Shown one piece after another: positions 8,740 to 18,038 of a stretch of DNA of 64,000 nucleotides. The notes under the pieces are model-generated. The model worked only from the letters and a program-made list of their open reading frames with translations. It was not told where the DNA came from and did no database searches. Both the position numbers and the translations under genes were made by a program. Position 1 is the stretch's first letter; every line of letters begins with the position of its first letter. Origin of the DNA: Gracilimonas sp. (lineage in GTDB: Bacteria; Bacteroidota; Rhodothermia; Balneolales; Balneolaceae); NCBI RefSeq assembly GCF_040218225.1, contig NZ_JAVJQO010000004.1, forward strand, positions 605,327 to 669,326, given 5' to 3'.

Positions 8740-8836
8740 AGCTTAAAACTACAGTGTTAGAAACTAAATTTCTTTATTTTCTTTTCTTTGGCGAATGTTA
8801 TTTTAGATTTCATTTAATTTAGGCAAAATTAAGGGC

Positions 8837-9382
8837 ATGGATTATTCAAAATTTGTAGATGCCGTATTGGATCGTGATGAAGCAACAATCACTGAGCAGG
8901 TGAATGTTATCACTCCTGTGCTTATCAAATTCTTAACGGTCAGGCTGGATGCTTCAATCCATAACGCCCAGGATTGCGCACAAAATACACTCCTGATTGC
9001 GGTAGAAAAAATCAGAGAGGACAAGATAACCAACCCGGATGCCGTAATAAACTACCTGTTTACCACTGCAAAACACGAATATTTTAAACAGCTTTCCAAA
9101 GACCGTGAGATCAACTATGAGGAGCTCCCGGAGCACCATTCTGATAAGGCTGATCAGCTAAATCGACTGCTTGATAATGAGAAAATGAACATATTAAAAC
9201 GCTGTATGGAGGCGTTAAAGGCTGATTACAGAAAATACATCGAATATTGGTTCCAGAACCCAGACTTTGAAACTTCGGTTGTCGCAGATCACTTTAATAT
9301 TTCTGTAAGCAATGCCTGGACAAAGAAACATCGGGTTATAAATGCACTGAAAGAGTGCTTCGAAAAAAAAATTAAACTTTAA
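8837..9382 (+). CDS. RNA polymerase sigma-70 family factor (ECF-like)
   Basis: A 181-residue protein with a region-2-like helical domain (QDCAQNTLLIAVEKI, then INYLFTTAKHEYFKQLSKD at about 75-95) and a region-4-like C-terminal HTH (VVADHFNISVSNAWTKKHRVINALKE at about 147-172). The spacing of the two fits ECF sigma factors, although region 2 is divergent. The next gene encodes a single-pass protein with a short N-terminal domain like an anti-sigma factor, so the two probably form a regulatory pair. Target promoters are unknown. Confidence 0.8.
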   Translation: MDYSKFVDAVLDRDEATITEQVNVITPVLIKFLTVRLDASIHNAQDCAQNTLLIAVEKIREDKITNPDAVINYLFTTAKHEYFKQLSKDREINYEELPEHHSDKADQLNRLLDNEKMNILKRCMEALKADYRKYIEYWFQNPDFETSVVADHFNISVSNAWTKKHRVINALKECFEKKIKL

Positions 9383-9423
9383 CTGTAAGGAATTGTCTTT
9401 TCATCGCTCTAACTATATGAGAT

Positions 9424-9450
9424 CAGAATGTATTTATAGAATACATTCTG
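9424..9450. promoter_or_regulatory. Perfect inverted repeat between sigma and anti-sigma genes
   Basis: CAGAATGTAT (9424-9433) and ATACATTCTG (9441-9450) form a perfect 10-bp inverted repeat around a 7-base centre. It ends 6 bases before the ATG at 9457. No T-run follows on either strand, so a terminator is unlikely. It may be a dimer operator or an RNA hairpin limiting translation of the downstream gene. Confidence 0.6.
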
Positions 9451-9456
9451 TAATAA

Positions 9457-10278
9457 ATGAAAAGCTTTAGTATGGAAAACTCGAGAGAACTAGAAATCAG
9501 ACAACAAATAGATGCCTATTTAAAGGGCCGGCTTTCGGAGGAAGAGATTCAGGCTCTGTGGAATGAGTTCGCCAAGAACCCTGAACTGCTGAATGTTCTT
9601 GAAATTGAAGTAAATGTAAAAGAACTGATTGAAAGAGAAGCCCTTAATTCAAAAGGTAGCTCAGGCAAGGCAACGATCAACAGGCTTCCATCCTGGACTT
9701 GGCATGCAGCAGCAGCTGCTGTTCTGGCATTTATCGCCCTGGTACAGATATTCAGAATAGAAACACCCACACAGATGGATCAGTTTGTGGTGCAGCGTAT
9801 TGGCCCTGATCAGGTTGAAACATCAGACGGAGTTCGTGCCAAGGATATGAGGATTACGACGGCCGACTCTTTACTGAATTTAGGTTTTGAAGCTATAGTG
9901 TCCGGAAATGAAGATCGTGCCATAGAATTGTTTGATGAAGTAATCAACAGGTTTGATGAAGAGCCTTATGGATCGAAAGCATTTTTGAATAAGGGGATAA
10001 TTCTCTATAACGAATCTGATTATGAGGCGGCTATAGAGTCATTCAGGGAGGCCACAGAACGTGTTCAGGATAGCCGCATGATTTTAGAAAAAGCCTACTG
10101 GTATCTTGGAAATGCTCTCGTTAACGTGGGCGAACTCGAAGAAGCGCAAAAAGCTGTATTTGAGGCTTATCAGTTGGAAGGAGTATTTCGAAATCCCGCT
10201 TTCCGTTTGTTGAAAAAACTAAGTGATGATCTGGGAAGTTCAGACTACGAAGGATTTGATGCTCAGCAGTTAGAATAA
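9457..10278 (+). CDS. Membrane-anchored TPR protein, probable anti-sigma factor
   Basis: A 273-residue protein. An N-terminal helical domain (IDAYLKGRLSEEEIQALWNEFAKNPEL) resembles the sigma-binding region of Bacteroidota anti-sigma proteins. A single membrane helix follows at about residues 88-104 (WHAAAAAVLAFIALVQIF). The outer part has TPR-like repeats (about 145-255; GSKAFLNKGIILYNESDYEAAI type). It lies downstream of the sigma factor on the same strand, which suggests it tethers that factor and releases it on an envelope signal. ATG at 9472 is an alternative start. Confidence 0.7.
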   Translation: MKSFSMENSRELEIRQQIDAYLKGRLSEEEIQALWNEFAKNPELLNVLEIEVNVKELIEREALNSKGSSGKATINRLPSWTWHAAAAAVLAFIALVQIFRIETPTQMDQFVVQRIGPDQVETSDGVRAKDMRITTADSLLNLGFEAIVSGNEDRAIELFDEVINRFDEEPYGSKAFLNKGIILYNESDYEAAIESFREATERVQDSRMILEKAYWYLGNALVNVGELEEAQKAVFEAYQLEGVFRNPAFRLLKKLSDDLGSSDYEGFDAQQLE

Positions 10279-10286
10279 AATCTTTA

Positions 10287-12533
10287 TTAGTCACGGTGTA
10301 CCTTGGGTATTGGCTCTGAGCCTTCTTTCATATGATTCATTAAAAAGTCATGAGCACTCAGCTTTGAGTCTCCTTTTTCCTTCTGAGCTCGCTGGTAGGT
10401 ACCGTCTTCAAGTAAAAGCCACCGCTGTTTATTGTCATTGAAATAGATATTGATGACAAACTGAAGGTATTTTTTTAGCTCAGTCTTTTCTATAGGTGTG
10501 ATGGCCTCAACCCGTGCATCAAGATTGCGGTGCATCCAGTCAGCCGACCCAATGAAGTATTTGTGCTCACCGCCATGATGAAAGTAATAGATGCGGGAAT
10601 GTTCAAGATAGCGACCAATAATAGAATGTACGGTGATGTTTTCACTTAGATCTTTTTTGCCAGGAATAAGCCGGCAAACACCACGAACAATCAGGTCAAT
10701 TTTAACCCCAACCTGAGAGGCTTCATACAACTTTTGGATAATCAAGGGATCTTCCAGGCTGTTCATTTTTGCTATGATGCGGGCTGGATTTCCTTTTTGA
10801 GCTTCCTTGACTTCTTTTTCAATCAGCACATTCATCTGCTTGCGCATATGGTTCGGCGCCACCAATAATTTCTCAAAAGTTTGGTCAGGAGCATATCCGG
10901 TAAGCAAATTGAAAATGTCGGTTACGTCTGAAGTAATCTTTTCATCACAGGTGAAAAGAGCCAGATCCTCATAAAGTTGAGCTGTATCAGGATGGTAATT
11001 TCCGGTTCCAATGTGACAATAGGTTTTAAGTCCATCGCTTTCTTCACGGACTACCATGGTAAGCTTGGTGTGAATTTTAAGGCCTGGAATTCCATAGGCC
11101 ACGTGAACACCAAAGTTTTCCAGCTTCTGCGCCCAGTTAATATTTCGCTCTTCGTCAAAACGCGCTTTAATCTCAACCAGAACAACCACCTGTTTGCCTT
11201 CTTCAGCAGCATTCATAAGAGAATGCATTAATGGGGAGTCTTTGGAAGTACGGTATAAAGTCTGTTTGATTGCAAGCACTTTGGGGTCCCGGGCAGCCTC
11301 CTCAACAAACCGCTGAGTCGAAAGCTCAAAACTGTGGTATGGATGATGAACCATGAAGTCGCCTTTCTTAATGACTTCAAAAATACTGGGTATTTCCTCT
11401 TCCGGATTATGCTTGAGTGAAGGGTGCAAAACCGGGTTCCAAACGCGCTCTTTAAGTCGATTAAATCCGCTGAGTTTGGCAATTTCCATGGAGTCTGCCA
11501 ATCCGATGGTGCCTTTCATCTCATATACATCCTGCCAGTTGATGTTCAGGTTTTTGATGAGATATTTCTTGAGATGTTTAGGCATTTCAGCGTCAATCTC
11601 TAATCTCACAATTTCAGCAAACTTTCGTTCCCGCAGTTCATCTTCAATTGTTTCCAGCAGATCTTCTGCCTCTTCTTCATTTCGATCTACGGAGGCGTTT
11701 CGGGTGACCCGGAACATATGAGCGGAAAGCACTTTCATGCCCGGAAAAAAGTGATCCATTTTCTCCCGGATTATATCTTCAATAGGGACAAGAATTACCT
11801 TGTTTCCTTTTCTGTGAACCTGTACAAAACGGTTTCGGTTTGCCGGAATCTTAAGCCGTGCAAAAGATTTTTCTTTCGTTCTGGGATTGACCAATTCAAT
11901 AGCAAAAGAAAGGCTTTTGTTAGAGATAAAAGGGAAGGGATGAGATTCATCAACCGCGAGAGGGGTTACAATTGGATAAACCTGCTTCTGGAAATAACGG
12001 TCACTCACACTTTTTTGATAATCTGTAAGATCGTTATAAGACTTTATGTGAATGCCCTTATCAGAAAGCTTGGGTACCAAATCTTCGAAGAAGCAGCCTC
12101 GGTAGGCTTCAATCATATTGTGCACTTCATGCCGTACGGATTTGAGCTGATCAGATGGAGTCATTCCATCAACAGAAAGTTCTTTAACCCCCGCAAGAAG
12201 CTGACGCTTCAACCCGCCTACACGCTTCTGGAAAAACTCATCCAGGTTTGAACAAACGATCGACAAAAACTTAACACGCTCAAGAACTTTGTTTTTCTCA
12301 TTCTGAGCTTCAGCCAACACACGCTCATTGAATTTCAGCCAACTCATTTCGTAGTTGAAAAAATAATCACTCCCAAAGATTTTCAGATTGCTGGATCTCA
12401 AGTCTTTATGCATACCCTTTTGTTTGAGGATTTCATTCTTTTTGGGATTGGCTCTTTTCTTGGCAATCTTCGATTTTTCTTTCACCGATGGGTCAAAGTT
12501 TACTTCATCGGGCGATAACGAGGTCTTTTTCAT
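10287..12533 (-). CDS. ppk1: Polyphosphate kinase 1
   Basis: A 748-residue enzyme that makes inorganic polyphosphate from ATP. The four-domain PPK1 layout is visible: N domain from about residue 55 (DYFFNYEMSWLKFNERVL), head domain, and the C1/C2 catalytic domains. The phosphorylated histidine lies in LKIHTKL, the second active-site His in LEHSRIYYF, and HIGTGNYH and FIGSADWMHRNLDAR are also present. It carries a Lys-rich extension of about 50 residues before the N domain. ATG at 12533 is preferred over 12542. It converges with the anti-sigma gene, 8 bases apart. Confidence 0.96.
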   Translation of the reverse strand: MKKTSLSPDEVNFDPSVKEKSKIAKKRANPKKNEILKQKGMHKDLRSSNLKIFGSDYFFNYEMSWLKFNERVLAEAQNEKNKVLERVKFLSIVCSNLDEFFQKRVGGLKRQLLAGVKELSVDGMTPSDQLKSVRHEVHNMIEAYRGCFFEDLVPKLSDKGIHIKSYNDLTDYQKSVSDRYFQKQVYPIVTPLAVDESHPFPFISNKSLSFAIELVNPRTKEKSFARLKIPANRNRFVQVHRKGNKVILVPIEDIIREKMDHFFPGMKVLSAHMFRVTRNASVDRNEEEAEDLLETIEDELRERKFAEIVRLEIDAEMPKHLKKYLIKNLNINWQDVYEMKGTIGLADSMEIAKLSGFNRLKERVWNPVLHPSLKHNPEEEIPSIFEVIKKGDFMVHHPYHSFELSTQRFVEEAARDPKVLAIKQTLYRTSKDSPLMHSLMNAAEEGKQVVVLVEIKARFDEERNINWAQKLENFGVHVAYGIPGLKIHTKLTMVVREESDGLKTYCHIGTGNYHPDTAQLYEDLALFTCDEKITSDVTDIFNLLTGYAPDQTFEKLLVAPNHMRKQMNVLIEKEVKEAQKGNPARIIAKMNSLEDPLIIQKLYEASQVGVKIDLIVRGVCRLIPGKKDLSENITVHSIIGRYLEHSRIYYFHHGGEHKYFIGSADWMHRNLDARVEAITPIEKTELKKYLQFVINIYFNDNKQRWLLLEDGTYQRAQKEKGDSKLSAHDFLMNHMKEGSEPIPKVHRD

Positions 12534-12625
12534 AGAAAGCATTCATTAATTAGCATGCGCATTTCGCATTAAAACTAAGTATAATTCTGTAAACTTAGCG
12601 TTAACAATTAGACTAATCTTACAAC

Positions 12626-13642
12626 GTGAATAATCCGCTATTAAATCCTGAAGAAAAAGAAGAAGCATTTGAACAGACGGTGCGCCCGGGTTCGCTTCAG
12701 GAATTTATAGGTCAGCAAAAGGCGATTTCTAACTTGTCAGTTTTTATTAAAGCTGCCAAACAGCGGGGCGATGCCCTTGATCATGTGATTCTTTCCGGAC
12801 CTCCCGGATTGGGGAAAACCACATTATCCTACATTATTGCAAATGAGATGGGTGTGAAGATTCGTCCAACAACAGGGCCAGTGCTTGAAAAACCCGGTGA
12901 CCTGGCGGGTATGCTGACCAATCTGGAAGAAGGAGATGTTCTTTTTATTGATGAGATTCACCGGCTGAATCCGGTAATTGAGGAATATCTGTATTCAGCA
13001 ATGGAAGATTATAAACTCGATATTGTGATCGATTCTGGTCCGAATGCTAGAAGTATTCAGATCGAGTTGAATCATTTTACTCTTGTTGGGGCCACAACGC
13101 GAAAGGGGCTATTGACCGCTCCACTTCGTGCCCGTTTCGGGATTGATATGCGGCTGGACTATTATGATGTAGAGCTACTCCAGCGAATTGCCCTCAGAAC
13201 AGCGGACATTATGGGAATGGGAATCACCGAATCGGGGGCTCATGAAATTGCCCGAAGAAGTCGCGGAACCCCACGAATCGTGAATAAGCTGCTTCGGCGA
13301 ACGCGCGACTTTGCCCAGGTAGAAAATCTTGACACCATCGACAACAAAATAGCCGACAAAGCCTTGAATGCTTTGGATGTAGATAACAACGGCCTGGATG
13401 AAATGGATATTCGAATCCTCAAAGCAATTATCGAAAATTATGATGGAGGTCCGGTAGGACTTAGCACTTTGGGAGTAGCTGTGGGAGAAGATAAAGGCAC
13501 CATTGAAGAAGTTTATGAACCTTTCCTGATTAAAGAGGGTTTTCTGCAGCGAACACCAAAAGGGCGTATTTGTACGAAAAAGGCATATCAATATCTGAAT
13601 GTAGATCCTTCTAAGACGGATAAGGATTTGTTTAATTCATAG
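12626..13642 (+). CDS. ruvB: Holliday junction branch migration helicase RuvB
   Basis: A 338-residue AAA+ ATPase that drives Holliday junction branch migration with RuvA. Walker A GPPGLGKTT (about 54-62), Walker B FIDEIHRL, sensor 1 VGATTRKG, the arginine finger in PLRARFG, sensor 2 RGTPRI, and the C-terminal winged helix ending TPKGR are all in order. The start is a GTG at 12626, and the N-terminus matches other RuvB proteins from there. It is divergent from ppk1 with about 90 bases between. Confidence 0.97.
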   Translation: MNNPLLNPEEKEEAFEQTVRPGSLQEFIGQQKAISNLSVFIKAAKQRGDALDHVILSGPPGLGKTTLSYIIANEMGVKIRPTTGPVLEKPGDLAGMLTNLEEGDVLFIDEIHRLNPVIEEYLYSAMEDYKLDIVIDSGPNARSIQIELNHFTLVGATTRKGLLTAPLRARFGIDMRLDYYDVELLQRIALRTADIMGMGITESGAHEIARRSRGTPRIVNKLLRRTRDFAQVENLDTIDNKIADKALNALDVDNNGLDEMDIRILKAIIENYDGGPVGLSTLGVAVGEDKGTIEEVYEPFLIKEGFLQRTPKGRICTKKAYQYLNVDPSKTDKDLFNS

Positions 13643-13643
13643 C

Positions 13644-13672
13644 TTTTTTCTCATCAAATCTTTTTAACTTTG
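13644..13672 (+). promoter_or_regulatory. Candidate Bacteroidota-type promoter for metK
   Basis: TAACTTTG at 13665-13672 matches the TAnnTTTG -7 element of Bacteroidota housekeeping promoters. A T-rich run at 13644-13649 sits at about the right distance for the -33 element but is a weak match. It would start a leader of about 75 bases before metK. Confidence 0.45.
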
Positions 13673-13679
13673 CAGCCTT

Positions 13680-13754
13680 TGTGAGGCGGGTAAAATCCCA
13701 GAGTCACATTTCCTAACCGAAAGCACCTTATTATTTCTAAGAATTTATTTAAGC
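13680..13754 (+). ncRNA. Possible structured leader RNA upstream of metK
   Basis: The untranslated stretch contains nested complementarity: GTGA with TCAC, enclosing GGG with CCC, followed by an unpaired region containing CCGAAAG. Short structured leaders before metK are often S-adenosylmethionine sensors. This one does not visibly match the SAM-I, SAM-II or SAM/SAH consensus. I call it only a candidate. Confidence 0.3.
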
Positions 13755-14879
13755 ATGAAAAATCTTTTTACTTCTGAGTCTGTATCCGAAGGCCATCCGG
13801 ATAAAGTAGCTGATCAAATTTCAGATGCTATTTTAGATGCCCTCCTAACCGATGATGCCGAGTCCCGTGTAGCTGTTGAAACTCTTGTGACTACTGGTTT
13901 GGCTGTTGTTTCGGGTGAGGTTACTACCGAATCGTACATTGATGTTCAGGAGATTGTCAGGGATGTCATTCGGGAAATTGGTTATACCAAAGCAACATAT
14001 CGATTTGACTCAGAAAGCTGCGGAGTGCTTTCCACCATTCATAGCCAAAGCCCTGATATTGCACAAGGAGTTGACCGGGATGGTGCCGGTGATCAGGGAA
14101 TGATGTTTGGATATGCGACTAAGGAGACCCCTGAGTTTATGCCGATGCCCCTTCAATATTCTCACAACTTGTTAAAAGAGCTGGCCAGAATAAGAAAGAA
14201 AACGGATAAGATGGAATACCTGGGACCTGATAGTAAAAGTCAGGTAACTATTGAGTATGGCGACGATGGGAAACCGGCGCGTATTCACACGATTGTTCTT
14301 TCAACCCAGCATGATGAAGGCGTCGAACAGGCTCAGATTCAAACCGATATTAAAAAACATTTGATTGGAAATGTAATCCCAGCTGAGCTGGTAGACGATG
14401 AGACGATTTACCACGTAAATCCAACGGGCAAGTTTGTAGTGGGTGGTCCGCACGGTGATACCGGGCTTACAGGACGTAAAATTATAGTGGATACCTATGG
14501 TGGCCGTGGTGCTCATGGCGGCGGTGCATTTTCAGGAAAAGATCCTTCCAAAGTAGATCGAAGTGCGGCTTATGCTTCCCGGCATATTGCCAAGAATATT
14601 GTTGCAGCCGGTCTGGCAGAAGAATGTCTGGTTCAGCTTGCCTATGCTATTGGCGTGGTTGAGCCGGTTTCCATTAATGTTCACACGTATGGAACCGGGA
14701 AAATGACCGATGTGGAACTGGCTGACAAAGTAGCCAAGACCTTTGATTGCACCCCTCAGGGCATCATTAAGCGGTTCAACCTAAAAAGCCCGATTTATCG
14801 CAAAACAGCCGCCTACGGACACTTCGGAAGAGAGGAATTCCCATGGGAGAAGCTGGATTATGTGGATAAGCTGGGGTAA
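13755..14879 (+). CDS. metK: S-adenosylmethionine synthetase
   Basis: A 374-residue enzyme that makes S-adenosylmethionine from methionine and ATP. Diagnostic segments are present: [20 protein letters not shown] at the N-terminus, [12 protein letters not shown], and [13 protein letters not shown] followed by the P-loop-like [19 protein letters not shown]. The length is normal. It converges with the wzi-like gene with only 5 bases between stop codons, marking the edge between housekeeping genes and the surface-glycan island. Confidence 0.97.
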   Translation: MKNLFTSESVSEGHPDKVADQISDAILDALLTDDAESRVAVETLVTTGLAVVSGEVTTESYIDVQEIVRDVIREIGYTKATYRFDSESCGVLSTIHSQSPDIAQGVDRDGAGDQGMMFGYATKETPEFMPMPLQYSHNLLKELARIRKKTDKMEYLGPDSKSQVTIEYGDDGKPARIHTIVLSTQHDEGVEQAQIQTDIKKHLIGNVIPAELVDDETIYHVNPTGKFVVGGPHGDTGLTGRKIIVDTYGGRGAHGGGAFSGKDPSKVDRSAAYASRHIAKNIVAAGLAEECLVQLAYAIGVVEPVSINVHTYGTGKMTDVELADKVAKTFDCTPQGIIKRFNLKSPIYRKTAAYGHFGREEFPWEKLDYVDKLG

Positions 14880-14884
14880 GGGTA

Positions 14885-16477
14885 TTAGTTCTTAAAGTTG
14901 TATCGCAAGGTGATATTTGAGTGATAATTAACCCATACGGTTTCATCTTGGAATAGATAATTATCACGTACTGCAATAAACGCCCCAATGTTGTAATCTA
15001 GTTTTTTGAATTCACTCTGAAAGCGTAATCCAAGTTGGTGTTCTATATCCTGGGGAGTGGGGCCATTAATATTTGTGAAGGTAGTATAGAAGTAGTCATC
15101 ATTATATCGGGCGCGCTGGTACTCAAATGTGATTACATTCTTATCCCATACATAGGCCACATTCAGCATATCAGCTTGTGCTCCCGGGCCAACAAAAGCT
15201 CCTAGAACTTGGCCATTATTGGTGTGCCCCTGTATATTGACTCCATGTGAGTATAGTGGCCAAAAAAAACCAAAACTGTCTCTATGCCAGTTAGCTAATG
15301 ATACATGTTCGTAGTTAAAGCGTATAAAGCTATCTGTGGCTATATAAAAGTTGTTAGCTACACCATACATATATGCACTTTGTCGTTCGTATTGTTCAAC
15401 CAAGGCAACAAAACCACCAGCAAAATCAGCCCTTAGCCATTCCGCATATATGTTGAAGTCTGAATTATCATCTTTCCAATCGAAGGTTATAGAAATGTTT
15501 TGGTCATAATAATCATTGGTTAATTTACCGTTGACGAGTCGGTCGTTACTTTCGCTAAAGAATTGTGAAAAAGTAATAAAACCATCATAAAAGAAATCTT
15601 GGGCATACTGGGTTTGTGTATAAAAAGTTCTATGTATACCGATTGTCATTTCTTCCCAAAAACTTGGCCGATACCCTATGTTTATTGCTGAGAAGTATCT
15701 TCTATTATCATCAGGGTCATTATTGAAATAACCTGATTCTTCCAATAATCCCCAATAAATGTTCGCAGTTAATTTACCTATTGAAGTTTCTAAAGGCTCT
15801 GAAGTTCCCACTTTTAGGTGTGGTATGCCTGGCGCATTCATGCTTAGGATAATTGGATTATAGATTCCAGGACCCCAAATCATATTTTGAGTAGATAAAG
15901 CTACTTCTATTGGCTTTAAATCTAAGCTAATTTCACTTTGACCGGGAAAAAGCCTGAAATAGGGCTCGTCCCCATATCGAATTACATAGTCAATAAAGTT
16001 TCCAAAATATGGATATTGATATTCTGGGCTGTTTGTAAGGTCTGCACCAGTATAAAAGTCTTTGTTTTGTGCATACTGAACCATGGGGTTGATCACATAG
16101 GTTAGTCGACCAATTTTCCCTGAAAAACCGAATCCAATCGTAGTATTTAGGCCTCTTCCCTGCCAAGCGGGTCCATCATTGATGGCTTTGGCATATTTGG
16201 TATTATGAACTGTGTTCATATATATAGGCTGTAAGTTAAAAGTTCTTTCAATATCCTTTTTGCAACGAATTGAAGGGAAGACATTGAGATACTCGTCCAT
16301 ACAATCCAATGAACGTGCTTCTATAATATCTTGCTGATCATAGACAATGTATTGTGCTTTTGCATATCCACTGGAAAAAGCTACAATAAATAAAAAAGCA
16401 AGCAACCTGCTGAGAGGACTAAAGCTAAGATAAGTAAAGAATGAACTACTAAATGAAAGAGGAAATTGTCTTGACAT
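14885..16477 (-). CDS. Capsule assembly Wzi-family outer-membrane protein
   Basis: A 530-residue protein with an N-terminal hydrophobic signal (LLAFLFIVAFSSGYAKAQ). Aromatic-rich alternating strands follow to the C-terminus (ending NITLRYNF), as in an outer-membrane beta barrel. PGQSEISLDLKPIEVALSTQNMIWGPGIYNP is typical of the Wzi capsule-attachment family. The ATG at 16477 overlaps the upstream glycosyltransferase by 97 bases and gives a long N-terminus; a TTG just before LLAFLF is an alternative. It probably anchors the polysaccharide made by the neighbouring genes. Base composition looks more AT-rich than the housekeeping genes. Confidence 0.82.
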   Translation of the reverse strand: MSRQFPLSFSSSFFTYLSFSPLSRLLAFLFIVAFSSGYAKAQYIVYDQQDIIEARSLDCMDEYLNVFPSIRCKKDIERTFNLQPIYMNTVHNTKYAKAINDGPAWQGRGLNTTIGFGFSGKIGRLTYVINPMVQYAQNKDFYTGADLTNSPEYQYPYFGNFIDYVIRYGDEPYFRLFPGQSEISLDLKPIEVALSTQNMIWGPGIYNPIILSMNAPGIPHLKVGTSEPLETSIGKLTANIYWGLLEESGYFNNDPDDNRRYFSAINIGYRPSFWEEMTIGIHRTFYTQTQYAQDFFYDGFITFSQFFSESNDRLVNGKLTNDYYDQNISITFDWKDDNSDFNIYAEWLRADFAGGFVALVEQYERQSAYMYGVANNFYIATDSFIRFNYEHVSLANWHRDSFGFFWPLYSHGVNIQGHTNNGQVLGAFVGPGAQADMLNVAYVWDKNVITFEYQRARYNDDYFYTTFTNINGPTPQDIEHQLGLRFQSEFKKLDYNIGAFIAVRDNYLFQDETVWVNYHSNITLRYNFKN

Positions 16478-17244
16478 GTCAGGTCTATAAGTCGATTCTT
16501 AAATTTGTACCAATTGTATTTAGGGGTCTTTGACGTAAAAGAGCTGCCTTTTAAATATGAGATCTGTGAAATAATCCAGTTTGCTCCCTCAAAATTTTTA
16601 GCTGCAAAATGTATTGAACATGGAGTCGTCTTAGTAATGCTGTTAAAGATACGATCATTTTTAATGCTATAATCATCTTTTTCCAGTCCCGTTCTACCGG
16701 CTGTACATGAAAAGATAATATTTTTAGTATCCAGCTTAATCACATCAGGGAAATAGCTCATGTATTCTATCAATAAACTTTGGTCATTATTGTTCTTACT
16801 ATCAAATTTATCTGAGCTCAGGGTTTCTTTTATAATATTTCTTACAGTGCCTGCTCTACCGATCCATTGTCCTGCGTTTAAAAACCGGTAAGGTTTTTCC
16901 CTATTCCTTACTCTAAGATATATTGCGACCTTTTCTAAGAAAGTCCCATCTATATTTATGTTCTGTTCTGCAGAATAAATAACGGAATGACCCAGTTGAT
17001 CATATTTTTCAATGATCTCTTCCTTAGGGCAGAGCATTAAAGCGTCATATGCATCTGTATAAAGTACGATTTCATCGTCCGGTAAATTATCTAGGTACTC
17101 AATTAACCATATCGACTTACACTTATGACTGGTATATTCTTTCCCCCAACCAAGAATATCGAATGATATCTTGTGCTGTGATGCGGACTTCTGGAAAATT
17201 TCAAAGTCTGGTGTAGAATGAGTAGCAACCGTAACAAATTTCAT
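16381..17244 (-). CDS. Glycosyltransferase resembling the PLOD/procollagen galactosyltransferase fold
   Basis: A 287-residue protein. It opens with FVTVATHS, then WLIEYLDNLPDDEIVLYTDAYDALML, whose TDAYD is the expected acidic nucleotide-sugar/metal site. FLNAGQWIGRAG and NNDQSLL motifs follow. This pattern resembles the glycosyltransferase domain of lysyl hydroxylases and related capsule enzymes. A hydrophobic helix lies at the extreme C-terminus (LVVHSLLILALVLSAGCLLFYLL region), so it is probably membrane attached. It overlaps the wzi-like gene and is head-to-head with the next gene, 5 bases apart. Confidence 0.75.
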   Translation of the reverse strand: MKFVTVATHSTPDFEIFQKSASQHKISFDILGWGKEYTSHKCKSIWLIEYLDNLPDDEIVLYTDAYDALMLCPKEEIIEKYDQLGHSVIYSAEQNINIDGTFLEKVAIYLRVRNREKPYRFLNAGQWIGRAGTVRNIIKETLSSDKFDSKNNNDQSLLIEYMSYFPDVIKLDTKNIIFSCTAGRTGLEKDDYSIKNDRIFNSITKTTPCSIHFAAKNFEGANWIISQISYLKGSSFTSKTPKYNWYKFKNRLIDLTCQDNFLFHLVVHSLLILALVLSAGCLLFYLL

Positions 17245-17249
17245 TATAG

Positions 17250-18038
17250 TTGAAGAAGTATTTTCTATCGTTTGTTTCTAATTTTAAAAATGAAAACCCT
17301 TACTTAAAAGAATGGTTGGATTATCATATCAAAGTGGGGGTAGATCATTTCTACCTCTTTAATCAATGTGGTTCTGATGAATCATGGCGTATTATTGAAC
17401 CTTACGAAAAAAAAGGAATTATTACGGTTCATGACTGGACCAATATAAGCTCAAAGTTTGAGGGTCCCACAAACTTTTTGCAGAAGAATAAGAATCATAT
17501 GGCCTACAATCACACAGCCAAAAATTATCGTCATGAAACAGATTGGTTATTAAAAATTGACCTTGATGAGTTTTTGTTCATGGCTAATGAAGATTACACA
17601 ATAAAGTCTTGGTTAGATCAGCTAAATAAAAGCGGTGTTCGAAAGGTGCGGGTACCTCGAATTGATTTTGGAAATAGTGGACATACTGAGACACCTCTTG
17701 GGGGAGTCCTTGAGAATTATACTCGACGTGAGGAAACTCATTCAAATTATAAAGATATGGCTAATACCGATTTTCTAAGTGATAATGAATTTAATACTTC
17801 TTCACATAGATGGTCTTATCGCTGGTTTTCGGGAGGCAAAACCATTTTACCAGACGCACTAAAAGGACTTCGAATAAACCATTATTACACCAAATCTAAA
17901 CACGAATATTTTAACCGACAAAATATAAGTCGAGGGCGTAAAGTGAGTGAAGATGACTTTAAAGCAATAGCAGACCGAACAAATAAAGTTCAAGACCGCT
18001 CTATACTTCGGCACTTACCACTACTTCCGGAAGATTAG
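17250..18038 (+). CDS. Glycosyltransferase, family 92-like
   Basis: A 262-residue protein. The opening FLSFVSNFKNENPYLKEWLDYHIKVGVDHFYLF is typical of GT92/DUF23-type enzymes. LLKIDLDEFLF carries the DxD-like metal site, followed by a substrate region ending NHYYTKSKHEYFNR. The start is TTG at 17250; no ATG is in frame near the domain start. Its start lies 5 bases from the divergent gene, leaving no room for separate promoters between them. Its end overlaps the convergent glycosyltransferase by 18 bases. Confidence 0.78.
   Translation: MKKYFLSFVSNFKNENPYLKEWLDYHIKVGVDHFYLFNQCGSDESWRIIEPYEKKGIITVHDWTNISSKFEGPTNFLQKNKNHMAYNHTAKNYRHETDWLLKIDLDEFLFMANEDYTIKSWLDQLNKSGVRKVRVPRIDFGNSGHTETPLGGVLENYTRREETHSNYKDMANTDFLSDNEFNTSSHRWSYRWFSGGKTILPDALKGLRINHYYTKSKHEYFNRQNISRGRKVSEDDFKAIADRTNKVQDRSILRHLPLLPED

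Noticed and set aside
11718..12251. 177-codon plus-strand frame inside ppk1
   Set aside because: Antisense to a conserved coding sequence, no ribosome-binding site, no recognisable domain.
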